A DNA stretch of 64,000 bases from Puccinia triticina (Eukaryota; Basidiomycota; Pucciniomycetes; Pucciniales; Pucciniaceae). The stretch is taken from contig NC_070560.1 in NCBI RefSeq assembly GCF_026914185.1, forward strand, positions 4,269,501 through 4,333,500, read 5' to 3'. The translations under genes were made by a program, and so were the position numbers. Below the pieces are notes generated by a model, which made no database searches, was not told the DNA's origin, and saw only the letters and a program-made list of their open reading frames with translations. This document shows positions 51,184-62,330 of the stretch, piece after piece (positions within the stretch are counted from its first letter, which is position 1; each line of letters begins with the position of its first letter).

Positions 51184-52690
51184 TGTGGTGGCCACACCGG
51201 TGCACGTATTCAGGAACAAGATCAGACTCAAGATCCTTCAAAACTCAAGATCCCTCAAAACCCTTAACTCCCCCCCCCCCCTATCTCCCATACTTCCCCT
51301 TTTCCTTTTCCTGTTCTGATCTTTCCCTTTCCCAGCTCCCTATCCTTCTTCACCTTTCTTGGTCCTAACACAGATTGACTGTGGATTTATTCCTAGCTTG
51401 TTTTGTTGTTTCTTCTTTTTTTTTCAGTCTGATGTCATGTGTTTTTCCCATTTATCCTGATTTTTCATGATTTCTCTTTGTTCTTCCTTATCTTCTTATG
51501 TTTTAGCTCTTGGTCCATTCCTCCGTCTTTTTCCCTCTGTTTTGTTTTCTGTTTCTTTCCTTGTGAGCCTGAGTCTCTATAGTGACAGCAGGACACAAGA
51601 AATGGGGGGGCAATAGTTGGATTTCTTGGGATAAAGAAATTACAACTATAAAAGAAAAAAAGAGAAAGAGAGAGAGAAACCAAGCAGGATAAGAAGGAAG
51701 AGAAGTACTAGGTTATTCTAGTGGGAATGCACGTCCACTGGCAATGCTACTCTTCAGAAGAGTGCTGCTAATCTGTGCAAGAAGTGCTACAGCTTCCTCT
51801 CAGGAGGGTATCTGGATTAGATAAGTCTTAATCCAGCCACAGTTTTTTAGACTTCTCTCTGGACAGTCAAGGTTCTTAATGGGAAACCTGAGGGACAGCC
51901 CTGAACCTAGATTTTGAGGCAAAGGCCTGATGATAAGAAGGGACAGCCCTGTGATCAAGATGGAGGCAAAGGCCTATAGATTTGGAGGGACAGCCCTGTG
52001 ATCAAGGAGGAAGCAAAGCAAGAAGAAAAGGCAGATCCAGCAAGACACAGAGTTGTACCTCTGAGATAAACAAGGTTCAGTGAAAGAGGTTACTTACTGT
52101 CAATATCCTAGGCGCCTGTGACGGTAGGTATACTGGGAGTATAGTAGGCTCTTTGGTGGTGATCCTGGAGTTATCTGGGTGGTGGTTCTGGTGTGCTGAA
52201 GTCTGTGGATCCGCCTCAGGCAAGGGGGATCCTGACTACGAAAATTTTCACAGTTTGCTTATGTAATTTACATATGTACATGTGGTTTGGCGCGCCTAGT
52301 AGCGCTGACACGTCACAACTGCGCAAGGGCGCTACAACTCAGTAACTCAGGGAAGGAGTATAGTTACAATGAATTGGTAAGTTGTAACTAGGGTTAAAAT
52401 TGCATGAGGAAACAGAATATGAAGTCAAAACAGGGATATCTCTTAAGATGAAAAAGATATAAAGTAATTTATATGTAACAAAGGTAGAACAGGCAGCTTT
52501 TTAGGTCAGCTGTGATGACTCTAAGGCTGACATTCCTTGTCTCGGTTTGTTTGTGTTGCGCGCGTGCACGGCGCGCGAGGAGATGATGATTTGTCTGTGA
52601 CAGGCCTCCAGGAGTCCAAGTTCCCGGCGAACTTGGAGGATAGGAGGCATAGCATTCAGTCTGATCCACGACGGGCTATCAAGAAATTGG

Positions 52691-52727
<37 letters not shown>

Positions 52728-52954
52728 GATTCTTTTCCAATACCTGCGCACCGAGCCTGATCCCTGAAAACACCAACACCCAAACACAAACGCCGCCGAG
52801 GATCCAAACCCCGGCGAACTCTCAAAACCACCTCCACACACCAGCTATCTATTCTCGATCACACCGGCGATTTCACTCGGACCATTCTGAGGGCAGTCAC
52901 TTGACACCTTCCCCTCACAGCGCTGCCGTCGGCCCCACCGAGCGGAGCTCCATA
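51184..52954 (+). repeat. 3' LTR of element B, interrupted at 51562-52532
   Basis: The two halves, 51184-51561 and 52538-52954, match the 5' LTR and total about 795 bp once the inserted LTR and one TTCCT copy are removed. Followed by ACGC, the element's target duplication. Confidence 0.9.
51562..52532 (-). repeat. Solo LTR of the E1 family (971 bp)
   Basis: Same orientation and length as 6855-7825 and close to it in sequence. Flanked by a perfect 5-bp duplication TTCCT (51557-51561, 52533-52537); the intact sequence at 43911-43931 shows the empty site. Result of LTR-LTR recombination after insertion. Confidence 0.95.
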
Positions 52955-52958
52955 ACGC

Positions 52959-53520
52959 CCAGCTGGTGTTCCCCCCTTGCGGGGCGCAGGTGGCGCCCCT
53001 GACTGCGTTAAGTGGGTGCCCCAATGGTTTGGGTGTGTATGCAGCGTACCAGGACCAATCACCGTGGTTCTGTCCTACAAACACACCCAAAGATTCAAGA
53101 ACACCTTGCAGTTGCTTGGAATGGCCAACCAAAAAAGTTTTTCACAGTCTGGGGAACAAGGAATAGGATGGGGTGGAGTCTGGAGAAGAGAAATGTTGAC
53201 TTGATAGCATGATATGATGCATATTTCCACTTTTCTGCCCGCAACCACAAAAAAAAACACTTTCCATGCAAACACCTACACACACCCAACCACCCCCTTA
53301 CTAACAGGAAAGTTCTCTTCCTCCCCTTCCCCGACGCGTTGCTCACGGAAAACTCGGCAATGATGAAGGACATAGACGCCCAGCTCTCCCCCTCCCCCCC
53401 CCCCCCCCCCCACCCCAACCCCCGACCAGTCACCAAACCCCCGTCATCCTGCTGACCAAGGCCCTTGGCAAAGACGCAACGCGCGACGCAAATGGTGCGG
53501 TCCTCCTAGACGCCAAATTT
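52959..53520. other. No gene seen
   Basis: Right flank of element B; mixed sequence with a C-run at 53394-53411. Nothing recognised. Confidence 0.5.
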
Positions 53521-53763
53521 GTGGACCTCGTTTTGGGACTCTTGGCCAACAACGAGAGAGTGATCCAAAAATTGGCAGCCATGGTCAATCAACTCAACGC
53601 CACAGTTGATCAACTCAATCCCAAGGTCAACCCAATGATCAAGCGCATGGCAGATTTTGAGGAGCTCCTGAAGGCCGGTCCAAAGCCCACCACAAAGGGA
53701 CCCAAATCTTTCGCGTCAGTTCCAGCCACAAACCTCGCCAGATCAATACACACGCCCACGTAA
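53521..53763 (+). pseudogene. Possible LINE ORF1 N-terminal fragment
   Basis: About 80 codons with a heptad-like segment (VIQKLAAMVNQLNATVDQLN) followed by KGPKSFASVPA, which resembles the coiled coil plus FAAVTS linker of the LINE ORF1 at 22887. No ATG-initiated complete gene; resemblance is weak. Confidence 0.35.
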
Positions 53764-54709
53764 TACCAATTCAATATATCTGACCCAAAACCAATACCAA
53801 TACGTTTATTGGATTGTTTCACCATTGCACCCAGGTGGGCTTGTTTTTTTCCAAATTAGGTAACTCACAGTTGATTCACACCACACCTGGCACCGCCTGG
53901 GAGGTACCAGTCAGGATGTAAACGGGTTGGGTTTGGGCCAAAAAACCATGCCCAAATCTAACCTGACATTTGACCCGGGTCGGGTTGGGTTGGGTCAGAT
54001 TTTGAAACAGGCTGTCCAAATCCAAGCCCGACTTGGAGTAAGTCGGGTTTGGGTTGGGTTGCTTTGGGTCCGGGCCGAACCAAGGCTTTTTGCTTTACTA
54101 GTTGTCAAATTCTGTTATTTCTGTGTGTGGAGCATCTCCAGCGGGGGCTGTAAACTGCTGCTGTAACAGCACTTTACAGCCCCGCGCCCAAAACTTGTAC
54201 CCCATCCGGGGGGGGTAAATTGGGCGCTAGATACGGATGGGAGGTAAGAATCTTGTTGTGTTACCGGGAGCGTAGCGGGAGGTGGGTGGAGTCCATGGAA
54301 CCATCCAGCCCCTCCCTGTACGCGCCAAAGCCTAAGCACGCACGAGGCTTTGACAGCTGTACGCGCCCAAAGGCGCTGGACACCGGAGATAGCGGTTTAC
54401 AGGGACTAGGGGAGGTTGTCAGCTACCTCTCAGAGAGCTCAGGATCTGTAGCTCCCTCAGAGCCCTCTCCTCCCTCCACAGACTTCCCTCTGCACCATCC
54501 TCCTCTTGCGCACTTCCTAACTATCCTTCAGCGCTCTCTGCATCACGCTGCCCCCCTTGGCCAAGAATTTTTGCAGTTTCTTGCATCTAACAATCTCATG
54601 GTGAAAAACTTAGTTAGACTTCCTCCAACCAAACCCAATTCCGTTACATAATCTTCCCACCACAACCTTATCTTCCCTGCATCTCCTCACTCCAAACTAT
54701 ACGTCGCAA
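53764..54709. other. Repeats, no gene
   Basis: 53925-54085 is rich in GGGTTGGGT and GGGTCGGGTT words. 54129-54180 holds GAGCATCTCCAGCGG and an inverted pair GGGCTGTAAA/TTTACAGCCC. The remainder is unrecognised. Confidence 0.5.
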
Positions 54710-56146
54710 ATGTCTGGACTAAACATCCAATATACAACAAACACGGTTAAAGCCGCCGCCCAACAAACTGCCCCAGTGGCAGGTGAGGAAAGCCAAATGG
54801 CCAACCAAACCCCAAACCCAACCCAAGAGCTAGACACAGATGGCAGCCAACAAGCACCACCGTCACAAGCCCCAGGCCCAAACCCCAAACCTCCAAAGGC
54901 CGCGAAACCAGCAAAAGCCAGCAAGCCAACACTGCAAAAAAAACTTGGTCAACTGCTTGCAGTTGACATGCAGGATACTCAAGCCAAGCTACCATTGTAA
55001 CTCCACCTGAATGCACAAGTGCCTTTGTTGGCACAGTCACTGTGCAAGGTGCACAGTGACTGTGCATTGAAGCTTTGGTTGAGTCAAACCTTGGGTAAGG
55101 CTGGTGTAACACCACAAGCTTCCTCAGAGTTACCGCATGTCAACTGCTCACAGTTGACACAGTTTTTTTTGCAGTGCAACAACCTGCGCCGCGGCGAAAA
55201 GCATTGCAACAGCTCCAAGAGCGGATACCCCCAAAGAAGAACCCCAAAGAGAGTCACTCAGGGATCCGGAGATAGCAGAGATCCTCGCCCCCACTTGTGG
55301 TAAGCGAGAAAGTTGTAACAAACAAGAAAACAAGGAACAGAACTAACCAAGTTTGAACTTCCAAATAAACCCACAGAGCCAAAGGCAACCAACGGAAATC
55401 CTGTGACCAACAAAGACAATGAGAAGTCGGAGGCGGAGACGAACCGCGAAGCCCAAGCAATCTTGATGGCCAAGATGGTCAAAGCCAAGAAAGACGGAGA
55501 TGACGCCAAAGTCAAGAGGTACATGAAGATGTATGAAGTGGTTCTGGTGGATCAGAAATCAAATGGCCAGAAGACCGGACTGATCCACGCAGAACCCATC
55601 ATCTCCACTCCCCCAGTGATCCCCCAAAAGAGACCAACCCTAGACGGAGAAACGACACAAGTGCAGAACATAAAGTTCATTGTAGGTCGCTCTAACTCCC
55701 ACAACAATGGCGGCTTCCCCCCCTATTTCCATAAGCTCCTCCTCAAATGCAAAGGCCCCCTTCCCCTGCCCATCTTCAACCAAGAATGGCAAGAGAAGGT
55801 GTTGGCAGAACACTCCAAGAACCGGCCAAAGATCAAAGAGACGGCCTCTGAGAAATGACTCCAATACCATGGGTTCCCGGTACCAGACAAATTCTTGCAA
55901 AACTTCTCTGATTGGACTCTCAATCACAGATGTTTCCACTCAACAATGCGGGACAGATACCACTATCATGTCCTCACAGAGTGGATCCTGACCCACAAGG
56001 AGCACTGCGACAAACTCCACAGAAAGCAGGGCTTCATGGTAGCCCTCCGGTATGACATAAGAATCAGGAACAATGCTTTCTCCTTCCGGGTCAAGGAGAA
56101 CGGAGAAGAGTCCTTCTTGGACATCTCCCAATTCAAACAAGAGACC
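54710..56146 (+). pseudogene. DIRS-like ORF1, second copy, 5' part
   Basis: Begins MSGLNIQYTTNTVK at 54710, low-complexity Pro/Lys-rich. It is interrupted by a MITE (54930-55176), then by a likely intron (GTAAGC near 55299 to CACAG near 55377) at the place where the other copy has one. The conserved core follows: ILMAKMVKAKKDG, VGRSNSHNNGGFPPYF, a stop at 55858, then NFSDWTLNHR, LTEWILTHKEHCDKL and GFMVALRYDIRIRN. It is cut at 56146 by LTR element C and resumes at 59790. Confidence 0.65.
54930..55176. mobile_element. MITE with about 40-bp inverted repeats (247 bp)
   Basis: Termini CACTGCAAAAAAAACT and its complement; each end also contains the palindrome GTCAACTG...CAGTTGAC. A central hairpin GCACAGTCACTGTGC with its complement is present. 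Flanking CAA on both sides may be a 3-bp duplication. No coding capacity. Confidence 0.7.
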
Positions 56147-59100
56147 TGTAAGAGTTTCACTCAGGTTTCAAACTTGCTCAAACTGAACTCATTAGACACA
56201 TATGTAATTATGCTTATAAATGATATTGTTGCCCGATATATCTTGTACTCCCGTTTGAAGGACTCCTCTCTCCTTTTTCCTCAAGCTGGTCTTCACCTAG
56301 GTTTCCCTTTCTTCTTCATTCCTTTGAAATCCACACTCTTTTCATAGAACTCCAGGCCTTTGGCCCTCCGCTCCACTGATCACTCAGTGAAGGACTTCCA
56401 GTCCTTACACTTTTTTTTTCTATGCTAAGAGCTTTTTTCACCTCATCAACTTGGCTCACCGGCTTTGGACTCGACTCTCATGCGCTGATAATCCCCGATT
56501 TGTCTCGACTTGGCCCCTGGTTCCTGTCTTGCTTGGCTCCCTCGGAATGTGGTCTTAAACTCCCTGGTCTTCTCTTGACTTCACTCTCTTGGACACTGTC
56601 GGGCGGACTACTCAATCTTGCCAGATTGGATATTCAGTCACCTCAATCCACCCGGTGGACGCTGCTGTACTCGACAGCGTAATCACCTTGCTCAAACTTG
56701 TTGTTGCGCAGCCTCAATTTTTCTCCAACCCACCTTGTCAACATCTCAATTTCTTCCCCGGCCGCTCGCTAGTTTTTGCTTGTCGCTGGCCCCTCCATTC
56801 CTGAGACTGTGCTCTGACCAACAACTTTCAGGCCCGACGATGCCATGGACCTCTTGGGCGACTTGCTAGCCCCAAAGACTTCCTACCCTCTAGTCGACGA
56901 CCCTCTCGCCTCCCGTAAGAGGTGTGCACTCCTGGATGACTCTCACGACTCGCAACGCTCTCCTTCCCTCCACCAAAAGGCCCTGACCTTCCCCACAACT
57001 TCGACGCCTCCCGGCGAATTTCCTGAACAGCCGACGACTCCCTTAGCCCCACGGACGGCTCTCCAACCTGACTACTGTCCGACCGATCTCGAAGCACCTG
57101 ACCTATTTAGCTCCCTGGCCCCCAGGCGGATGGCGACGACTCCTGAAAACTTGCTAGCCTCCTGACGACCCCTCCAAGCTGCCAACAATGCCTGGTGTGA
57201 GAATAGCAAGACTTAAGGGTTTGTATTTCAACTTGGTCAGCTCATGGTGATCTTCATGAGTGTTTGAGAGAAGAGAGAAAAACAAGTTGCAGCTGTGTAC
57301 CTTAAGGGCAGTGGTAGGCAACCGAGGAGTAGGTTTGGATGATATGAAAGATAATGAAAAATAAGAGAAAGAGGACAATCCGAGAAGAGCAAGAGTGCGG
57401 TACAAGGTTGTCGCAAACTGCCGATGATAAGGAGGAAAAGAAATGTGTCAAAGAGGGAGGAATAGGGAGGTGGCTGTTGAGTGAGTTTGAGTGGCTGATT
57501 TTGTCAAGAGCGTTGGATTGGTTGATCTGAGTTTTAGTGAGGAAGTGTTTTGGTTGAGCCGATGTATGCAATGGGGGAAGGGAAGTGGGCTAAGGAAAAC
57601 AGGTCAAACGACTGGGAGTTAGGTTATTTTATATCAAAAATCTTGCTGGTGTGGCTTCAACGAGTACGCACGAGTTTCAGCCTGGTTGAGTCACAGGGTC
57701 CTGAGTTTGCCCTACGAGGCGGTCAGAGCGCTCGGTTGCTGGCTGGGCTGGTTAGAGTTGGATGGCAGGGTTGTATCGACCTGGCCGTTCTGGTTGTTTA
57801 CTTGGTCCATGTTTTCGTCGCCTGAATGAAGCGGTATAGCAAGGGACTGGTTAGTTTGTCATGTCAACCGGTTTGAATACTTTGGTTTATTGCTAAAAGG
57901 TTTTTTTCTGTACTTACAATTAGTCGAGTGGATGAGCGGTACAGGAGAGGAAAGTTTTGGATTGTCAGCCTCCATGTTGTGGAGTTTAGGAGCTGTGCCC
58001 GGGCCATTCGGGCCAGGGCCCGAATCCTGACACCTGGCCCCTTCTGGTCAACTTGCTTTGTCAACCCAACTCCTACACCCATCCTTTGCCAAACTTCACT
58101 AAGACTGCCCTATAACCTCCCAGCCTGAGGCATACCCCAACCTGCCCTTGACGCCATCGCCTCCCTGACGGCACCAGTCCTTTCTCAACGACTTCCTTAG
58201 CCCTGGGACGACTTCCCTGACCCGCCGACGACTCCTCTCCTCTGGAAGACTCCCCAAGCTTCCCAATGATTACCTTGCCTTCCCGAGGACCTCCAGGCCT
58301 CTCCGGCGACCTCGGTGCCTCTCCGACGACTTCCTAGACCCGCCAAAGACCTCCCGGGCGTCCCTGAAGACTCTTCTGGCGTTCTCAAAGACTGACTATC
58401 CTCGCCTCTCGACGAACTCCCTACGCTGCCGACGAGCTCTCTACTCAGCTGACAAGTTCCTTTCCCGCCGATGACTCTCCTTCCCCGCCGATGACTCTCC
58501 TTCCCCGCTGATGACTCTCCTGCCCGCCGACCTCTCTACTGCCCCTCCGACCTCTCTACTGCTCCTCCGACCTCTCTACTGCCCCTCTGACCCCCAAAGA
58601 CTTCCCCAGTCTCCCGAAGACTTCCCCAGCCTCCCGAAGACTCCTCCAGTCTCCCGAAGACTCCCCCAGCCTCCCGAAGATTTCCTACCCATCCCGATGA
58701 TTCCCTAGACCCCCCAAAGACTCCCTCAACTCCTCGACGACTCCCTTGACTCCTCAATGACTCTCTCAACTCGCCAACAACTTCCCTGACTCCCTTCCTC
58801 CCCACAAACCATCTTTCCTGCGCCAACCTCCATCAGCTTAACCGTACTTCCGCCTCAACTTGACTTGACTACTCTTCAACGTGGCGGATTGGCATGACTG
58901 ACTGCCGGACTTGACTACATCCAAAGTGTGACTGACCGGCGTGACTGACCGCCGGAATTGACTAATCTGTCAATTCGACTGACTTAAGACTGGTTCATTA
59001 CTCAACTAAGCAACCTATCTCAACTTTTCCGCTTGGATCTTCCGACTGACTTGGCCACTGTTGCCCTTACGAACTGAATTTTCTGCTTGGACCCCTTCCG

Positions 59101-59789
59101 ACTGACTTGGCCACCGTTGCCATTATGAACGCTTCCGCTTGGAATTTTCCGACTGACTTGGCCACCGTTGCCATTGCGAACTAACTTTTCCACTTCAAAC
59201 TTTTCGAACTGACGGCCTTATTGGCAATTATCCGGACTCATCTCCTAGTCCCAACCAACATCAACTTCCCAGATTCCAAACTCCCAATCAACACTGTCAT
59301 CCTCAACTCTCACCCCCGGTCAAACTTCTTCCCATTCCTCCTCTCCATGTCTCAACAAAAATCTCAAACCTTCCCTCTTCCTCACTTGAATCTCACCCAC
59401 ATCAGCCTCAATCCTTCCTCCCCCTCCTTTCCTCCTCTCTTACCTCCTGAAATCTACCAAATTCTCTATCTCATTGAACTTTTTTTTTATTATTATTTCT
59501 TTTCCTTTTTTTATAGGAAGGGAGACTGTAAGAGTTTCACTCAGGTTTCACACTTACTCAAACTGAACTCATTAGACACATATGTACTTATGCTTATACA
59601 TGATATTGTTGCCCAATATATCTTGTACTCCCGTTTGAAGGACTCCTCTCTCCTTTTTCCTCAAGCTGGTCTTCACATAGGTTTCCCTTTCTTCTTCATT
59701 CCTTTGAAATCCACACTCTTTTCATAGAACTCCAGGCCTTTGGCCCTCTGCTCCACTGATCACTCAGTGAAGGACTTCCAGTCCTTACA
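56147..59789 (+). mobile_element. Non-autonomous LTR element C (3643 bp)
   Basis: Two 263-bp LTRs (56147-56409, 59527-59789), TGTAAGAG...CCTTACA, nearly identical. Flanks AGACC (56142-56146) and AGACT (59790-59794) are a 5-bp duplication with one change; the DIRS-like ORF1 reads on across the site (KQET|ADEV). A purine tract AGGAAGGGAGAC precedes the 3' LTR. No gag, protease or pol. Confidence 0.85.
56410..59526. other. Internal region of element C, no retroviral genes
   Basis: Open frames are short. 56850-58800 is rich in loosely repeated CGACGACTCCC and CCCGAAGACT words (clear tandem units at 58580-58700); 58870-59215 repeats ACTGACTTGGCCACCGTTGCC. No primer-binding site with TGG is obvious after the 5' LTR. 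Confidence 0.6.
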
Positions 59790-60464
59790 AGACTGCGGAC
59801 GAAGTGATCTCAACATGCTGTAAACCCCCCTCCTCCTCTGGGGTTCACAAGGTGTCACCAATGGACACCTGCCCTTTCACAGACTTGTAGATAGCCCGTT
59901 CCTCCTCCTTCTTTGGCTCAGCAGAGAACTGACATGCAGTCTCTCTGAGCCAGGTAAGATCCCTTCCTTTGTCTCTCTTCTTTTCCCTTTTCTTCCTCTT
60001 GGAGAGAACTGACATGCAGTCTCTCTGAGCCAGCCTTGCAATCCAAAGCCCCCCCCAGTTTGGTCCTAGAACATCCTCCCTGCGCCCGTTCCGCTGCTCA
60101 TCCACCACCAACTCCAGTGAAGGGATTCAACCCTTACACATGCCAAGACTTCAATGAAATAGGCCTTGTGGACAACCCGTACGCAATAGGCAACAGCAGG
60201 GTTGGAGGCGACCCGATGAAGGGAATCCGGCCTTCAAAGCCCAACCAATCCAACACCCCAGCCCAACCTAATCCGCCAAAGGCCAAACCAAGCCACAAAG
60301 CAGACCAAGAAGCACACTCATCCTTGACTACAATTCCAGGCCACACCTCCCTCCCCTCAAAGCCCAATCAAGGACAAGGCCCGCCCGGGAGCGGCTATAA
60401 AGGGAACAATTTTAACCCAAACCATACTGGAGGAAGCGTACGCAACCGCAACCGTGACCAGTAG
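59790..60464 (+). pseudogene. DIRS-like ORF1, second copy, 3' part
   Basis: Resumes after element C; a stop follows within about 20 codons. A 31-bp word (AGAGAACTGACATGCAGTC...) is duplicated at about 59923 and 60001. The frame then continues as DFNEIGLVDNPYAIG (compare NFGEIGMTDNLYA in the first copy) to a low-complexity Asn/Pro/Lys tail ending 60464. Confidence 0.6.
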
Positions 60465-60729
60465 GTACCTCCATCTCATCCTTAATCTCAACCCCAACCT
60501 ACCATTCCCACCCTAACATCCGTATGTCATCATCTAGAACCGCCCCTTTCTAGCAACACCGGCCCACCAAGCTCCCCTCTATCTTTCATACAATCCTGCC
60601 TCCCCTTCCCAGAAGCTCCCTCCACCACCCCTTCCTTTTCCTCATCTGCATTCCCCCCTCGCCATCCAACGCTTGTAATAGGTTGAAACATAAAATGCAA
60701 TAAAATATAAGAGTCCACCCCTGACACCC

Positions 60730-61018
60730 ATGAATCCTGTGCGCCCCATTAGGGACAAGACACCAGAAGACACAAGCCATTTCAAATCAGTAGAGGCATC
60801 AATGCTAATTGAGCTCGGCCCAGGTTGCTCGAGATGGCCGACGCATGTGACCTGTGAGATGAATGTGGAAGAGTGGAAGAAGGCCCTCCTCCAAGCCGGG
60901 CTAGCAGAAGAGTACGGCGACGTCAAATGCGGCTTCCATGAAGGATTCCACCAAGGGATCCCAGAACACAACTTAGGGCCTGTACCATGGGCCTCAATTT
61001 TGGAAAATTTCAACTTTT
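60730..61018 (+). pseudogene. DIRS-like ORF2 start, second copy (truncated)
   Basis: CEMNVEEWKKALLQAG and GFHQGIPEHNLG align with the first copy's CEMNLTEWKKALSNAG and GFPQGIPQHT. The frame is lost at about 60985, where AT-rich sequence begins. Confidence 0.65.
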
Positions 61019-61206
61019 TTTGCCCTGTACACAAAAATTGAAAACTAGGGGAGGGTTCAAATGTTGAAATTCTTCACATTTGGGCTCCAGCCTAAATTTT
61101 GGCCAGGCTCAGTTTTTGTCCCAAGAAATTTTGAGGCAAATAAATTTGGAAAATTTCAATTTTCATGCCCTTAGGTCCGGGAGTCCCATACTACACTCCT
61201 CCAAAC
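61019..61206. other. AT-rich segment, possibly a small inserted repeat
   Basis: TTGGAAAATTTCAA occurs near both ends (about 60998 and 61147), and GGGCCT and GCCCTTAGG lie outside these. It disrupts DIRS-like ORF2. The type is undetermined. Confidence 0.3.
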
Positions 61207-62330
61207 TGTCAGCCTTAGAGTCAACTCAGCTGACATAAAGTCTGCCTTTTTCTACTTTTTACATATGAATTACTTCATATCTTTTTCATCTTAAGAGATA
61301 ACCTTGTTTTGACTTCATGTTCTATTTTACCATGCAATTTTAACCCTAGTTACAACTTATCATTTCTTTGTAACCCTACTATTTCCCTAGGTTCTTGTGT
61401 CAGCCTTAGAGTCAGTTCCTCCAATTGGGTCCCGCGACTCAATGAATTACAATTGAGTCCCGCGACTCAATGAATAACAATTGAGTCCCGCGACTCAATG
61501 AATTACAATTGAGTCCCGCGACTCAATGAGAGTTATGGCGCGCATGCACAGTTGTGATGTGGCAGCGCTACCAGGCGATTGAGTCCCGCGACTCAGGTGC
61601 GCATGCGCAGCTGTGACGTGGCAGCGCTACCAGGCGCGCCAACCACTTGTACATGTGTAATTATGTAAGCAAACTGTGAAAATTTTTGAAGTCAGGATCT
61701 CCCTTGCCTGAGAAGGATTGACAGACTCCAGCACACCAGAACCACACCCCAGATAACCCCAGGATCACCACCAAAGAGTTTACAACACTCCCAGTATACC
61801 TACCGTCATAGGCGCCTAGGATATTGACAGTAAGTAACCTCTTTCACTGAACCTTGTTTATCTCAGAGGTACAACTCTGTGTCTTGCTTGATCTGCTCTT
61901 CTTTGCTGGCCTTTGCCTTATCCTTGATCACAGGGCTGTCCCTGCTTAACCTGATTCTTTTTCTGTGGTTTTTGTAAGAAACAAACCACATAGGTTTCCC
62001 TTTAAATAACCTTGACTATCCAGAAGGAAGCTAAAAAATTGTGGCTGGATTAAACTTGTCTAATCCAGAGACCCTCCACGTTTCTTTGGTGAGAGGAGGC
62101 TGTAGCACTCTCTAGCACAGCTTGGCAGCACTCTCCTGAAGAGGTAGCATTGCCAGTGGATGTGCATTCCCACCAGAATAATCTTGAATATCTGCTTATC
62201 TTGAACCTGCTCAGTTTCTCTCTCTCTTTCTCTCTTCCTCTTATATTTGTATTTTCTTTATCCAAAGAAATCCAAATATTGTCCCCCATTTTCTTGTGTC
62301 CTGCTGTCACTATAGAAACTCAGGCTCACA
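61207..62330 (+). repeat. Solo LTR of the E1 family with internal minisatellite (1124 bp)
   Basis: TGTCAGCC...GGCTCACA, no internal element. Longer than its relatives because TGTCAGCCTTAGAGTCA recurs at 61399 and is followed by four to five copies of a 28-bp palindromic unit (TTGAGTCCCGCGACTCAA) at 61422-61595. Flanks CAAAC and CAAGA do not form a convincing duplication. Confidence 0.85.

Larger units (their letters stand above)
43528..52954 (+). mobile_element. LTR retrotransposon B (Ty3/gypsy), open reading frames intact
   Basis: LTRs TGTGGTGGCC...CTCCATA with 4-bp duplication ACGC (43524-43527 and 52955-52958). Same layout as element A: extended tRNA-Tyr primer-binding site, gag, -1 frameshift, pol, four RNA modules. 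Its 3' LTR carries a nested solo LTR of the E1 family. Without that, the element is about 8.45 kb. Confidence 0.92.

Noticed and set aside
52501..52779. Short frames through the solo LTR border and poly-T tract
   Set aside because: They span the insertion junction and homopolymer; no conservation as protein.
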